Below are positions 25,678-33,808 of a stretch of 64,000 nt of DNA, in pieces. The DNA lies in contig NZ_KB889730.1 in NCBI RefSeq assembly GCF_000372745.1, positions 124,131-188,130 on the forward strand, given 5' to 3'. The notes below the pieces were generated by a model. That model did no database searches. It was not told the DNA's origin and was given only the letters and a program-made list of their open reading frames with translations. The position numbers were made by a program, and so were the translations under genes. Every line of letters starts with the position of its first letter. Position 1 is the stretch's first letter. The DNA comes from Embleya scabrispora DSM 41855. GTDB lineage: Bacteria; Actinomycetota; Actinomycetes; Streptomycetales; Streptomycetaceae.

Positions 25678-25929
25678 CTACTTCCACTGGGTGGACACAC
25701 CGAAGCCGGCGGCGATGAAGCCGAAGCCGACGACGATGTTCCAGTTCTTCAGGGACTCGACCGGGAAGCGCATGTCGGTCACGTAGAAGACCACGATCCA
25801 CAGCAGGCCGATCGCGAAGAGAGCCAGCATGAACGGCGCGACCCAGCGGCGCGAGTCCAGCTTTATGGTCGTCTTCTTGGGCGGCGGCGGGGTGAAGTCG
25901 TCCTTCTTACGGATCCGGGACTTCGGCAC
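25678..25929 (-). CDS. crgA: Cell division protein CrgA
   Basis: An 83-residue membrane protein that coordinates sporulation/cell division with FtsZ and wall synthases in actinobacteria. It has a basic N-terminus ([18 protein letters not shown]), then two helices (about 29-50 and 63-80) joined by a short loop. GTG at 25929 has AGGAGAG six bases upstream. It is divergent from the DUF881 gene as in mycobacteria. Confidence 0.95.
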   Translation of the reverse strand: MPKSRIRKKDDFTPPPPKKTTIKLDSRRWVAPFMLALFAIGLLWIVVFYVTDMRFPVESLKNWNIVVGFGFIAAGFGVSTQWK

Positions 25930-26044
25930 GAGAGTCTCTCCTGTCGATGTAGCCGGACGAGTGGGTGCGCAGCACACGCGACACGATCCGGTGATGTGTC
26001 GGTTAGCGTAGTCGCTGTCAGGTCCGGAAGGAGGGTACGGCGAC

Positions 26045-26809
26045 GTGCGTATCTTCGCCATGCGGCCGTTCGGAACGACTTGGCGTGCGATCGTACCCCG
26101 GTTGTCCGCTCTTGTGGTGTTCGCCCTGGCCGGGCTGCTGTTCTGGATCAGCGCGGACACCTCACACGGCACCAATCTGCGCAGCGACGCGCAGATGCTT
26201 CGGCTGTCCGATGTGATCCGGGACCAGGGCCGGCGCAACGAGAGTGCCCAGCAGGATCTGTCCCGGTTGCAAAAGGACGTGGACTCGCTCGTGCAGGAGC
26301 AGGCCAACGACCCGCAGGCACGCGGTCGGATCGACGCGGTCGCGGATCCGGCCGGGGTCACCCCGGTGTCCGGGGAGGGACTGACGGTGACCCTGACCGA
26401 CGCCCCGCCGGACGCGAAGTCACGGGTGCCCGGGGTGCGCGAGCCCACCGCGGACGACCTGGTGGTGCACCAGCAGGACATCCAGGGTGTGGTGAACGCG
26501 CTGTGGAGCGGCGGCGCACGGGCGATCCAGATCATGGACCAGCGGATCGTGGCCACCTCGGCCGTGCGGTGTGTCGGCAACACGCTGATCCTGCACGGTC
26601 GGGTGTACTCGCCGCCGTACGTGATCTCGGCGGTGGGCGATACCGGTGCCCTGCGGCGCGCGTTGGAACAGAGCAAGAGCGTGTCCAACTACACCGACTA
26701 TGTCGAGGCGTTCGGACTCGGTTGGAAGGTCGAGGACAAGAAGCGCCTGGACGCGCCGGGGTATACGGGGCCCCTCGGCCTGGAGTATGCGAAAGTCTCC
26801 GGGACGTGA
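26045..26809 (+). CDS. DUF881 family protein
   Basis: A 254-residue protein with a signal anchor (residues 17-37, [18 protein letters not shown]). An extracytoplasmic coiled-coil ([20 protein letters not shown]) precedes a DUF881 domain with [11 protein letters not shown] and [22 protein letters not shown]. These are conserved in Rv0012-like proteins beside crgA. Its role is unknown but the neighbourhood suggests the division apparatus. GTG at 26045 with AAGGAGG sets the start. Confidence 0.87.
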   Translation: MRIFAMRPFGTTWRAIVPRLSALVVFALAGLLFWISADTSHGTNLRSDAQMLRLSDVIRDQGRRNESAQQDLSRLQKDVDSLVQEQANDPQARGRIDAVADPAGVTPVSGEGLTVTLTDAPPDAKSRVPGVREPTADDLVVHQQDIQGVVNALWSGGARAIQIMDQRIVATSAVRCVGNTLILHGRVYSPPYVISAVGDTGALRRALEQSKSVSNYTDYVEAFGLGWKVEDKKRLDAPGYTGPLGLEYAKVSGT

Positions 26810-26843
26810 TCGGCAGCGGTGAACCGAGGGGAGTCTGACGGCA

Positions 26844-27551
26844 GTGTTGCGGACCACGATGAGAGGCCTCGGGGAGGTCTTCATCACGCTGGGCGTCGTC
26901 ATCCTGTTGTTCGTCGTCTATCAGCTCTACTGGACCGGCGTGCTGGCCGATCGGGCGCGGGCCGACGAGATGCGCAAGCTCGACGAGGCGCGCAAGCGGA
27001 CCGTGGCGGCGATGCCCAGGGACGTGCCGGTCGCGCAGGCGCCCAAGCAGGCTCCGTACGAGGACGGCGAACCGTTCGGCACCATGTACGTACCCCGCTT
27101 CGGAAGCGACTGGTACAAGACGATCCGCCCCGGCGTCTCGCCCAAGGAACTGCAGAAGGGCCTGGGCTGGTACAAGGGCAGCGCGCAGGCGGGCGAGGAC
27201 GGCAACTTCGCGATCGCCGGGCACCGCAAGACGTACGGCGACCCGTTCCTGAACGTGCCCAAGCTGCAAGTGGGCGACAAGATCGTGATCGAGGGCATAA
27301 CGGAGTGGTTCGTCTACTCGATCGACAAGCCGGTCAGCCTCAACGGTGACAAGGCGGTCCTGAAGACCATTCCCGAGGACGTGCACGTGCTCGACGCCGT
27401 CCCGGAGAAGGCCTATAGGACTCCCGGGAAATACATCACCCTGACCACCTGCGAACCTGAGTTCGGCAGCACGCACCGATTGATCGTCTGGGGCCACCTG
27501 GAGTCGCGTACTCCGTTGGCGGCGGGCAAGCCCGCGGCGTTGCAGGGATGA
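26844..27551 (+). CDS. Class E sortase (first of three)
   Basis: A 235-residue membrane-anchored transpeptidase. One helix (12-31) precedes the sortase barrel. Catalytic residues are seen in AGHRKTYGDPF (His), TLTTCEP (Cys) and HRLIVWG (Arg). Class E sortases of actinobacteria recognise LAXTG-type signals and link proteins to the wall. GTG at 26844 follows GAGGGGAG. It is 34 bp after DUF881. No substrate with a sorting signal is encoded in the window. Confidence 0.88.
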   Translation: MLRTTMRGLGEVFITLGVVILLFVVYQLYWTGVLADRARADEMRKLDEARKRTVAAMPRDVPVAQAPKQAPYEDGEPFGTMYVPRFGSDWYKTIRPGVSPKELQKGLGWYKGSAQAGEDGNFAIAGHRKTYGDPFLNVPKLQVGDKIVIEGITEWFVYSIDKPVSLNGDKAVLKTIPEDVHVLDAVPEKAYRTPGKYITLTTCEPEFGSTHRLIVWGHLESRTPLAAGKPAALQG

Positions 27552-27597
27552 GCGAGTCGAGCCGCGCGGGCGGCGAGCGAGAGAGGGCCTGGGCCTG

Positions 27598-27855
27598 ATG
27601 TACGGCTGGATCTGGCGCACCCTGCCGGGGAACGTGTGGGTGAAGCTGTTGATCTCCCTGCTCCTGGTGTTGGCGATCGTGTACGCGCTGTTCACGTGGG
27701 TCTTCCCGTGGGCGGAACCGCTGCTCCCGTTCAGTGACGTGACGGTCGATCAGGAGAACGTCACGAACACCACCGGCCCGGGCGGCGCACCGCGCCCGGC
27801 CGGTGCGACCGGCGCGACCTCCCCCGCGGCGCTGCCGGGAGGGCTGCCCGGATGA
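27598..27855 (+). CDS. Small membrane protein between sortase and pabA
   Basis: An 85-residue protein: a cytosolic start MYGWIWRTLPGN, one helix (about 15-37, VKLLISLLLVLAIVYALFTWVF) and a Pro/Gly/Ala/Thr-rich tail. No known domain. ATG at 27598; its stop overlaps the pabA start as ATGA, so it is coupled. Small proteins at this place occur in streptomycetes. Function unknown; a helper of the flanking sortases is possible. Confidence 0.72.
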   Translation: MYGWIWRTLPGNVWVKLLISLLLVLAIVYALFTWVFPWAEPLLPFSDVTVDQENVTNTTGPGGAPRPAGATGATSPAALPGGLPG

Positions 27856-28490
27856 GCGCGCGCATTCTCGTCGTGGACAACTACGACAGCTTCGTCTTCA
27901 ACCTCGTGCAGTACCTGTACCAACTCGGCGCGACCTGCGAGGTGCGACGCAACGACGCGGTGACCGTCGAGGAGGCCGAGGAGTTCGACGGCGTACTGCT
28001 CTCGCCCGGGCCCGGAACACCCGAGGATGCCGGGATCTGCATGGAGATGGTCCGTCGCGAGGGCGGCCGGGTGCCGGTCTTCGGGGTGTGCCTGGGGATG
28101 CAGTCCATCGCGGCGGCGCACGGCGCTACCGTTGGCCGGGCCCCCGAACTCCTGCACGGCAAGACCAGCCCTGTGGAGCACGAGGGGTCGGGCGTCTTCG
28201 CCGGCCTGCCGTCGCCGTTCACCGCGACGCGCTATCACTCGCTCGCGGTGGATCCGGACACGATTCCGGCCGAACTGGAGGTGACCGCATGGACCGGGAC
28301 CGGCGTGATCATGGGCCTGCGGCACCGCGACCGACCGGTCGAAGGCGTGCAGTTCCACCCGGAGTCGGTGCTGACGGAGTACGGCCACCGGATGCTGGCG
28401 AACTGGCTGGTGACGTGCGGGGACCCGACGGCGCCGGCCCGGTCGACGGGTCTGGCTCCCGTCGTGGGGCGCACGCCGCTCCCGGCCTGA
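27852..28490 (+). CDS. pabA: Aminodeoxychorismate/anthranilate synthase component II (glutamine amidotransferase)
   Basis: A 212-residue class I amidotransferase that supplies ammonia for p-aminobenzoate or anthranilate synthesis. The catalytic triad is seen as GVCLGMQ (Cys near residue 78) and FHPESVLTEYG (His/Glu). NYDSFVFNLVQYL and LLSPGPGTPEDAG are typical PabA/TrpG motifs. It overlaps the preceding small gene by ATGA. The M. tuberculosis counterpart at this site is Rv0013 (trpG). No component I gene is nearby, so which pathway it serves is uncertain. Confidence 0.92.
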   Translation: MSARILVVDNYDSFVFNLVQYLYQLGATCEVRRNDAVTVEEAEEFDGVLLSPGPGTPEDAGICMEMVRREGGRVPVFGVCLGMQSIAAAHGATVGRAPELLHGKTSPVEHEGSGVFAGLPSPFTATRYHSLAVDPDTIPAELEVTAWTGTGVIMGLRHRDRPVEGVQFHPESVLTEYGHRMLANWLVTCGDPTAPARSTGLAPVVGRTPLPA

Positions 28491-29806
28491 CCGAGGCGCC
28501 GACGCCCCAGGGCGGGTACGGATCCGGCGAGATCGCCCCATACGCGGCCGGAGCATACTCGGCCGACCTGGTCCAGCCCGGCTTCGCGGAACCGCCCACG
28601 GCGGCCCTTCCCGCCGTTTCCGAGCCGATCCCCGGTGGTCGCGCGGCGCGCCGACGGGCCGCGCAGAACCGGGCGGCCGCGGCCGGGCCGCAGACTCCGG
28701 GCGGGACGCCGCCGGTCGCGCCGACGCAGCCGTTTCCCGTGACGCCGGGGGCGGCGGGGCTGCCCGCCGTTCGACGGGTGTCGGGAGTGCCTGCCGTTCG
28801 ACCGTCGCCGGCCGAGCCCATGGACGACCGGGACGTGTGGCTTCGGGCCGATGCGCAGGCGCCGGTCGGCGGGCCGGTGCTCGACCCGGCCGTTGCCCCG
28901 CTTCGCGATCCCGCGGTCGACCCGGCGCTGGCCCCGGCCGTGCGGTCGAGTCCGACGGCCGCGACTCCCACCGTCCCGGGTGGGCGGGCGGCCCGACGCA
29001 AGGCGCAGCGGAGGAAGCCGGGGCGAACCGGCGGCCGACCGCCCACCGCTCCGGCGGTCCCCGAGGGGGCCGGTCGGGCCGCCCGACGCCGGGCGGCCAA
29101 GCCGTCGACGAGTTCGCGGGTGCTGTCCGCAGGCGCCCGATTCGTCGGCGAACTCGCCATGACGGTGGGCCTGCTGCTGGTGCTGTACGTGGTCTACCTG
29201 ACGTGGTGGACGAACATCGTGGCGGAGGGGAAGGCCCGGGACGAGGCGCACAACATACAGCAGAGCTGGGGCGACCCGGCTGCGGTGGATCCGCGCAACC
29301 CCGGCCAATTCGTCGCGCCGAACAAGGGATTCGCACTGTTGTACATCCCCAGGATCGGGATGGAGAAGCAGGCGATAGCCGAGGGCACCGATCGGGCCAA
29401 GGTGCTCAACAACGGCCTGGTGGGCCACTACACGGACCCGCAGACGGCGATGCCGTGGGACACCCAGGGCAACTTCGCGGTGGCCGCGCACCGCAACGGG
29501 CACGGTGAGCCGTTCCGCTACATCAACAAGCTCAAGCCGGGCGACAAGGTGGTCGTGGAGACCGCCACGACCTACTTCACGTACACCATCGACGCGGACC
29601 TGCCGCAGACCTCGCCGCAGCACATCGAGGTGATCGACCCGATCCCGGACCGGGGCCCGTACAAGAAGGCCGGCCGCTACATCACGCTCACCACGTGCAC
29701 CCCGGACGGGGCGTCCACCTACCGGCTGATCGTCTGGGGGCATCTGGAGGAGGAGCGGCCCCGGACGAAGGGGAAACCGGACGCGCTGCTCGCCGCGGCC
29801 AAGTGA
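28487..29806 (+). CDS. Class E sortase with long Pro/Ala-rich N-terminal region (second of three)
   Basis: The sortase domain covers the last 230 residues: one helix (AMTVGLLLVLYVVYLTWW) then AAHRNGHGEPFRYINKL (His), TLTTCTPDG (Cys) and TYRLIVWG (Arg). Before it are about 220 disordered residues with repeated GGRAARRKAQ-like and RAARRRAA basic patches. The start is uncertain. CTG at 28487 overlaps the pabA stop (CTGA) and gives TEAPTPQGGYGSG; GTG at 28415, inside pabA, and later GTG 28739 or ATG 28820 are possible. In-frame coding character begins at or after the pabA stop. Membrane orientation is cytoplasmic N-terminus. Confidence 0.8.
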   Translation: MTEAPTPQGGYGSGEIAPYAAGAYSADLVQPGFAEPPTAALPAVSEPIPGGRAARRRAAQNRAAAAGPQTPGGTPPVAPTQPFPVTPGAAGLPAVRRVSGVPAVRPSPAEPMDDRDVWLRADAQAPVGGPVLDPAVAPLRDPAVDPALAPAVRSSPTAATPTVPGGRAARRKAQRRKPGRTGGRPPTAPAVPEGAGRAARRRAAKPSTSSRVLSAGARFVGELAMTVGLLLVLYVVYLTWWTNIVAEGKARDEAHNIQQSWGDPAAVDPRNPGQFVAPNKGFALLYIPRIGMEKQAIAEGTDRAKVLNNGLVGHYTDPQTAMPWDTQGNFAVAAHRNGHGEPFRYINKLKPGDKVVVETATTYFTYTIDADLPQTSPQHIEVIDPIPDRGPYKKAGRYITLTTCTPDGASTYRLIVWGHLEEERPRTKGKPDALLAAAK

Positions 29807-29871
29807 CGACGCATCACATTCCGGTCTCCGGGACCTGACCATACTGCTTGTCTGTGCCAAGCTGTCGGTTC

Positions 29872-30651
29872 ATGGGCGTTGTACGCAAGACGATTCGCGT
29901 CGGGGCGGAACTCCTCCTGACACTCGGTCTGGTCGGTCTGCTGCTGTGTGTCCACCAGCTCTACTGGACCAACTTCGAGGCCGAGGCCGCGGCCCGGAGC
30001 GAAGTCGAGCAACTGCGCAAGGACTGGGCCAAGCACCCCGGGGCGGCGGAATCCGAGGCGACGGAATCCGGGCCGCCCGCGGCACTGCCGCCGAGCGACG
30101 TCCTGGACGGCCCCACCGACGTCAGCGTCGACGGCGGCAAGGACGGCCAGAAGGTGCAGGGTTCGCACAGCATCCGCGGCGAGACACTGGCCATCCTGTG
30201 GATCCCCCGGCTCGGCTCGGACTGGTTCCGGCCGATCATCGAGGGATCGAGCCTGGCGTCCCTCTCGAAGGGCGTCGGCCACTACACCTACCCGCCCTAC
30301 ATCGGCCCCGGCGGCGCGGGCAATTTCGGGGTTGCGGGGCACCGCAACGGGCACGGCGAGCCGTTCCGCTACCTCAACAAGCTCAAGGCGGGCGACAAGG
30401 TGGTCGTCGAGACCAAGAGCCAGTGGTTCACCTACACGATCGTCAAGGGTCCGTTCATCACCAAGCCGTCCAACGGCTCCGTGCTCACCGCCCGACCGCC
30501 GGACCTGGGCGGCCCGGCCGGCCGCCGGCTGATCACCCTGACCACGTGCGATCCGGAGTTCACCTCCCGGAACCGGATGATCTACTGGGGCGAACTCACC
30601 AGCACCGACGCGAAGCAGGGCAACAAGAAACCGGCCGCCCTGCGCGACTGA
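29872..30651 (+). CDS. Class E sortase (third of three)
   Basis: A 259-residue sortase. One helix (16-33) is followed by a spacer and the catalytic barrel: AGHRNGHGEPFRYLNKLKAGD (His), TLTTCDPEF (Cys) and NRMIYWG (Arg). The shared GHRNGHGEPFRY segment makes it closest to the second copy, so the two probably arose by duplication. ATG at 29872 is preferred to an upstream in-frame TTG. It is the last gene before the accessory island; an IS remnant begins six bases after its stop. Confidence 0.9.
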   Translation: MGVVRKTIRVGAELLLTLGLVGLLLCVHQLYWTNFEAEAAARSEVEQLRKDWAKHPGAAESEATESGPPAALPPSDVLDGPTDVSVDGGKDGQKVQGSHSIRGETLAILWIPRLGSDWFRPIIEGSSLASLSKGVGHYTYPPYIGPGGAGNFGVAGHRNGHGEPFRYLNKLKAGDKVVVETKSQWFTYTIVKGPFITKPSNGSVLTARPPDLGGPAGRRLITLTTCDPEFTSRNRMIYWGELTSTDAKQGNKKPAALRD

Positions 30652-30656
30652 CCCGG

Positions 30657-30782
30657 TGGGCCGACCAGCCGCCGGCCTGGTACAACGACGAGCGCCTGCA
30701 TTCAGCCCTCGACTACGTGCCGCCCGTCGAGTACGAGCAAGCGTACTGGCGAACCCAGGAAGCCAGCCGTCACACCGCCTGA
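30657..30782 (+). pseudogene. IS3-family transposase (OrfB) C-terminal remnant
   Basis: Forty-one codons ending in TGA encode WADQPPAWYNDERLHSAL and YVPPVEYEQAYWRTQE. This is the conserved end of IS3-family DDE integrases (WYNxxRLHSALGYxPP). The rest of the transposase and its catalytic acidic residues are missing. CGCGGGTCAGCTCA ending at 30821 may be the right terminal repeat, since IS3 ends read TG...CA. The element was truncated during rearrangement beside the third sortase gene. Confidence 0.8.
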
Positions 30783-30874
30783 ACACACGATCGCCGACTC
30801 CATCAAACGCGGGTCAGCTCAATAAGGTGTGCCATGGCTTGTCAGCTCCTGTTCAGGGTTCGCTGATCGGCTCA

Positions 30875-30902
30875 CCCGGCGACCGTTCCCGCGGTCGCCG
30901 GG
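30875..30902 (-). terminator. Terminator of the leftward island operon
   Basis: CCCGGCGACCG and CGGTCGCCGGG form an 11-bp stem with a six-base loop, 38 bp past the stop of the last leftward island gene. The rest of 30783-30939 has no gene. Confidence 0.7.
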
Positions 30903-30939
30903 CACTTCGATTCCGGCACTTGGTCGATGCCGGACGGCT

Positions 30940-31716
30940 TTACCGTGCTGGGGGGCTGACCAGTTCGGCCCAGATGTCATGGTCATGTCGTGAGGCGCCG
31001 AGTTGCATCGCGCGAGCAAGCGCGGTGACGCGTTCGGGCAGGGCTGCCGTACGCCACTCGGGGAACTGGTGGAGCCACGCGACCGCGCCGGACGGTGTGT
31101 GACCTGCTCGGCGCAACTGTCGGTAAAACAGGGTGAATTCGGCCCATCTTGGTCCGAGTACGGCGCGCCCCCATCCCACGATGTGAACCCTCGGGACGCT
31201 CAGCGCCGAATAGATCGACAGGTTGGTCGGGTGCAGGTTCGTGTGCAGCAGAAACTGTCCCCTCAACAGGTGCCGGTCATCCGCACTGAGCACGTCCGAC
31301 CATCGATCGGACAGGGACGGCAGCGGCGAACCGTAATGGGTGCGTCTCGCGGCGTCCAAGGCGCGTGCGACGCGCGGCAGATCCGGGGACTCCGGGCTGA
31401 GGTTCACGAACCGCGCACGGTGAAACGCAGTGATGTTCGCGACCCACCCGCCCACCTGGTAGGTGCCTAGCATTTGCGTCGCGAGTTCGGCGACGCGCGG
31501 CGCAGCCACGGCTTCGCGGCGTAGGTACTCAGCCCCGCTGATATGGGATTCCGGTGCTGCCTTGACGACCACGGCTCGATGGGTGCGTGTTCGAAGTACC
31601 GCCACCATGGGCACGCTGCGCATCCACTCGAGTGGACTGGCCGTGCGCACGTGACCTATGTCGGACTCGATGGCATCGCGCAGCACAAAGGGCACGGTTG
31701 ACCATCGGTAGTTCAT
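30940..31716 (-). CDS. APH-fold protein lacking catalytic residues (probable pseudokinase)
   Basis: A 258-residue protein with the overall pattern of aminoglycoside/choline-phosphotransferase kinases. The loop that should read HxDxxxxN is HTNLHPTN (158-165), so the catalytic Asp is Asn160. The metal-binding Asp of the next motif (usually IDW) is Gly181 in HIVGWGRAVLGPRW. A basic RTHRAVVVKAAPES segment (45-57) may keep the nucleotide Lys. ATG at 31716 has GAAGG five bases upstream; the frame is open to 31824. It follows an intact APH-type kinase gene by 64 bp. A regulatory or substrate-binding role is inferred. Confidence 0.7.
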   Translation of the reverse strand: MNYRWSTVPFVLRDAIESDIGHVRTASPLEWMRSVPMVAVLRTRTHRAVVVKAAPESHISGAEYLRREAVAAPRVAELATQMLGTYQVGGWVANITAFHRARFVNLSPESPDLPRVARALDAARRTHYGSPLPSLSDRWSDVLSADDRHLLRGQFLLHTNLHPTNLSIYSALSVPRVHIVGWGRAVLGPRWAEFTLFYRQLRRAGHTPSGAVAWLHQFPEWRTAALPERVTALARAMQLGASRHDHDIWAELVSPPAR

Positions 31717-31780
31717 GTCGACCTTCGCTGGTATTCGCGTTCGGGTGGGGGATATCGATGTGCGGGTTGGGGTCGTCGCA

Positions 31781-32665
31781 TCAGTCGAGCCGGTATCGGA
31801 CCCATCGACGGGCGGTGTCGGCAAGTTCCCGAGCGTGTGGGCGTGCCTGGGGCGAGCGTGCGATGTGCTCCCACATGCCGGAGAGCTTCGCGGCGAACGC
31901 CGTGATCAAAGGCTTGGGCGCCTTGGCGAACGCGGGCGCGTGCACCGCCCACGCTTCGGCCACCTCGGGTGAGTGCCCTTCGTGCATGAGTCGAACAACC
32001 AGATAAGCGGGATCGATCCATGCGGCACCGCGCGCCGACCATGCCCAATCGATCACGCGCACGTGTCCGTCTTCGATGAGCATGTTTGCCGGGTGCAGGT
32101 CGGAGTGGACAAGAGTGTCCCCATCCAGCGATACACCCCGTTCGAGCGTCGCGAGTATCCCGACGTTCGTGCGCGCCCATGGGTCGAGATCGTCAGGCGA
32201 CTGTGTGTGGACGGCGGCCCACCCGGGCGCCCCGCTCCATCGGTCGGTGATCGAGCGCCGGGCGGCGGACGGACACGGGGTCAGAGCCTCGGCCATAGTG
32301 ACCACCAGGTCGCCGATCACGTCCAGGTCGCCGGACGTCGGCGACAGCGACGGGTACCGGCCGCGTACGAACTCGAAGCCCAGCATCAACCACCCGTCCT
32401 GCGTAACCTCCCAAAGCAGTTGCGGAGCGAGCGACGCGGGCAGATGCGGGGCTACGGCAGCCTCATTGCGGTGTGTCCACGCGAAAGTCCGGTCTGCTCG
32501 AACGCCCTTGCAAAACACCGGACCATCCGCGGTGTCGAGCGTCGCCGAGAACTCCGACGACTTGCCGAACTCAGGGACGCGCGTCGAAAGGACCGGACCG
32601 GTGTGCCTCTGGATCTTTTCCCGGACCGACTCGGGTAGCTCGGTCCAAGCGTGGCGACGGGGCAT
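31781..32665 (-). CDS. Aminoglycoside phosphotransferase (APH) family kinase
   Basis: A 294-residue soluble kinase-like protein. The catalytic loop HSDLHPAN (Asp189, Asn194) and metal-binding VIDWAWS (Asp206) are intact. GPVFCKGVRAD (49-58) is the expected Lys-bearing strand, with Lys53. The family phosphorylates aminoglycosides, choline, homoserine, fructosamines and other small molecules; the substrate is not predictable here. ATG at 32665. A hairpin lies between it and the upstream GRDP-like gene. It forms a pair with the degenerate copy downstream. Confidence 0.82.
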   Translation of the reverse strand: MPRRHAWTELPESVREKIQRHTGPVLSTRVPEFGKSSEFSATLDTADGPVFCKGVRADRTFAWTHRNEAAVAPHLPASLAPQLLWEVTQDGWLMLGFEFVRGRYPSLSPTSGDLDVIGDLVVTMAEALTPCPSAARRSITDRWSGAPGWAAVHTQSPDDLDPWARTNVGILATLERGVSLDGDTLVHSDLHPANMLIEDGHVRVIDWAWSARGAAWIDPAYLVVRLMHEGHSPEVAEAWAVHAPAFAKAPKPLITAFAAKLSGMWEHIARSPQARPHARELADTARRWVRYRLD

Positions 32666-32706
32666 TGTCGGTGCTCTCTCACTAGAGGACGAACAGGTGA
32701 AGGAAG

Positions 32707-32746
32707 GGGCGCCCCGCCTCGGACAACTCCGTTTCGGGGCACCCCT
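32707..32746 (-). terminator. Hairpin between GRDP-like and kinase genes
   Basis: GGGGCGCCCCG (32707-32717) pairs with CGGGGCACCCC (32736-32746), one G-U pair, 18-base loop. It starts seven bases after the GRDP-like stop and is 41 bp before the kinase start, so it may attenuate expression of the two kinase-type genes. Confidence 0.55.
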
Positions 32747-32753
32747 CTTGTGA

Positions 32754-33209
32754 TCACGGGCTGTCGCTGCAACCCGCGTAGCACTGGGTGCACTTGCTGT
32801 CGCAGTCGCCGGCGGCGACCGCCCACAACTCGGCGTCGACCGGATAGCCGGCCGCCTTGATCACCTCAACCGTGCTGGTGACGCCCACTCGACCGTGGGC
32901 CATCGTGCGCGGCATGGTGTCCGGAACGTGGTGCACGAACCGACCGATCCGGTCGCAGAACTTGGCGTAGTCGACCGTGTGGAGCACCCACGCGTGCCAA
33001 CCGACGTCGACCAAGGCCGAAGGGGTCATCGGTGCCTCCGGGTTCGCTGCGGCGACCGTGAGGAACACGGCCGTGCCGGACACGATCCGGTCGGCGAGTT
33101 CGGTGGTGATCTCGGGACGGTCCGCACGGATGCGGGCAATGAGCCTTGCGCGCACCGCTTCGGGGATGCGCACCCCCGTTGCGGCGCTCGGTGTGACGGT
33201 GCTTGTCAT
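32754..33209 (-). CDS. GRDP-like (glycine-rich domain-containing protein-like) protein with Cys-rich tail
   Basis: A 151-residue protein. Residues 65-110 carry VDVGWHAWVLHTVDYAKFC and RFVHHVPD, the pattern W-H-x-x-x-L-H-T-x-x-Y-x-x-F-C of GRDP-like domains in plants and actinobacteria. The last 18 residues hold four cysteines (GDCDSKCTQCYAGCSDSP). Whether this tail binds metal, forms disulfides or is modified is unknown. ATG at 33209 with AAGGTGG upstream. It belongs to the leftward island operon. The family assignment is moderate. Confidence 0.65.
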   Translation of the reverse strand: MTSTVTPSAATGVRIPEAVRARLIARIRADRPEITTELADRIVSGTAVFLTVAAANPEAPMTPSALVDVGWHAWVLHTVDYAKFCDRIGRFVHHVPDTMPRTMAHGRVGVTSTVEVIKAAGYPVDAELWAVAAGDCDSKCTQCYAGCSDSP

Positions 33210-33301
33210 GCTCGTTCCACCTTTCGCTAGGCGTGCTTCGGTACCTTGCAGACCTCACCCGGCGTCCGTTCGGACATCCGAGCGGGGCCGATCCTGGGTT
33301 G

Positions 33302-33808
33302 TTACTCCGGCGCGATCCCGTACACGTTGCGCGCCATGTTGATCGCCATCGCTGCCGACCGTGCTGCGCCGAGCGGGTCCAGGCCGCCGAGTGCGATACG
33401 TCGCAACCCCTCGGCTCGCCATCCTTCGGGCAGTGATCGCAATGAAGCGTTGGCTTCGTCGGCGAGTCGTCCTCCGTCGATGCGCGGCCCCCACCTGTGT
33501 CCCCCGGACAACAGGTGTGCGTACCTGATTGCGGCGGCCAACTCAGCCATGCGCACTCCCATGCCGGCGACGTCGAAATGCCGGGCATCCGTCGTACCGA
33601 CGCCATGGGCGGTAGTCATGTCCCACACCACGCCGGCACGCTCGGTCGGCGACAACGACCCCCAATGCCCGGCAGTCACAATGGCGTCGTGCATGGCGGG
33701 TCCGGCGTCACGAGCAACGGTGCGGATGATCTCCCGCGGCTGCCGTGTCCACTGATCGCACGCCTCGGCAAGCTCGGGAAGCGATCGGGGGTGCCCTGGC
33801 CCGGTCAT
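33302..33808 (-). CDS. Unknown island protein, 168 residues
   Basis: No family recognised. The product is mostly helical, soluble, with EIIRTVARDAGPAMHDAIVTA and GVRMAELAAAIRYAHLLSGGH as long amphipathic helices and no membrane segment or cysteine. ATG at 33808 overlaps the preceding stop (ATGA), which settles the start and shows coupling to the 99-residue gene. A 92-bp gap separates it from the GRDP-like gene. Confidence 0.65.
   Translation of the reverse strand: MTGPGHPRSLPELAEACDQWTRQPREIIRTVARDAGPAMHDAIVTAGHWGSLSPTERAGVVWDMTTAHGVGTTDARHFDVAGMGVRMAELAAAIRYAHLLSGGHRWGPRIDGGRLADEANASLRSLPEGWRAEGLRRIALGGLDPLGAARSAAMAINMARNVYGIAPE

Noticed and set aside
31716-31824. N-terminal extension of the degenerate APH-fold protein to 31824
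   Set aside because: It overlaps the end of the intact kinase gene, is Thr/Pro-rich, and lacks a ribosome site, while ATG 31716 has GAAGG at good distance.
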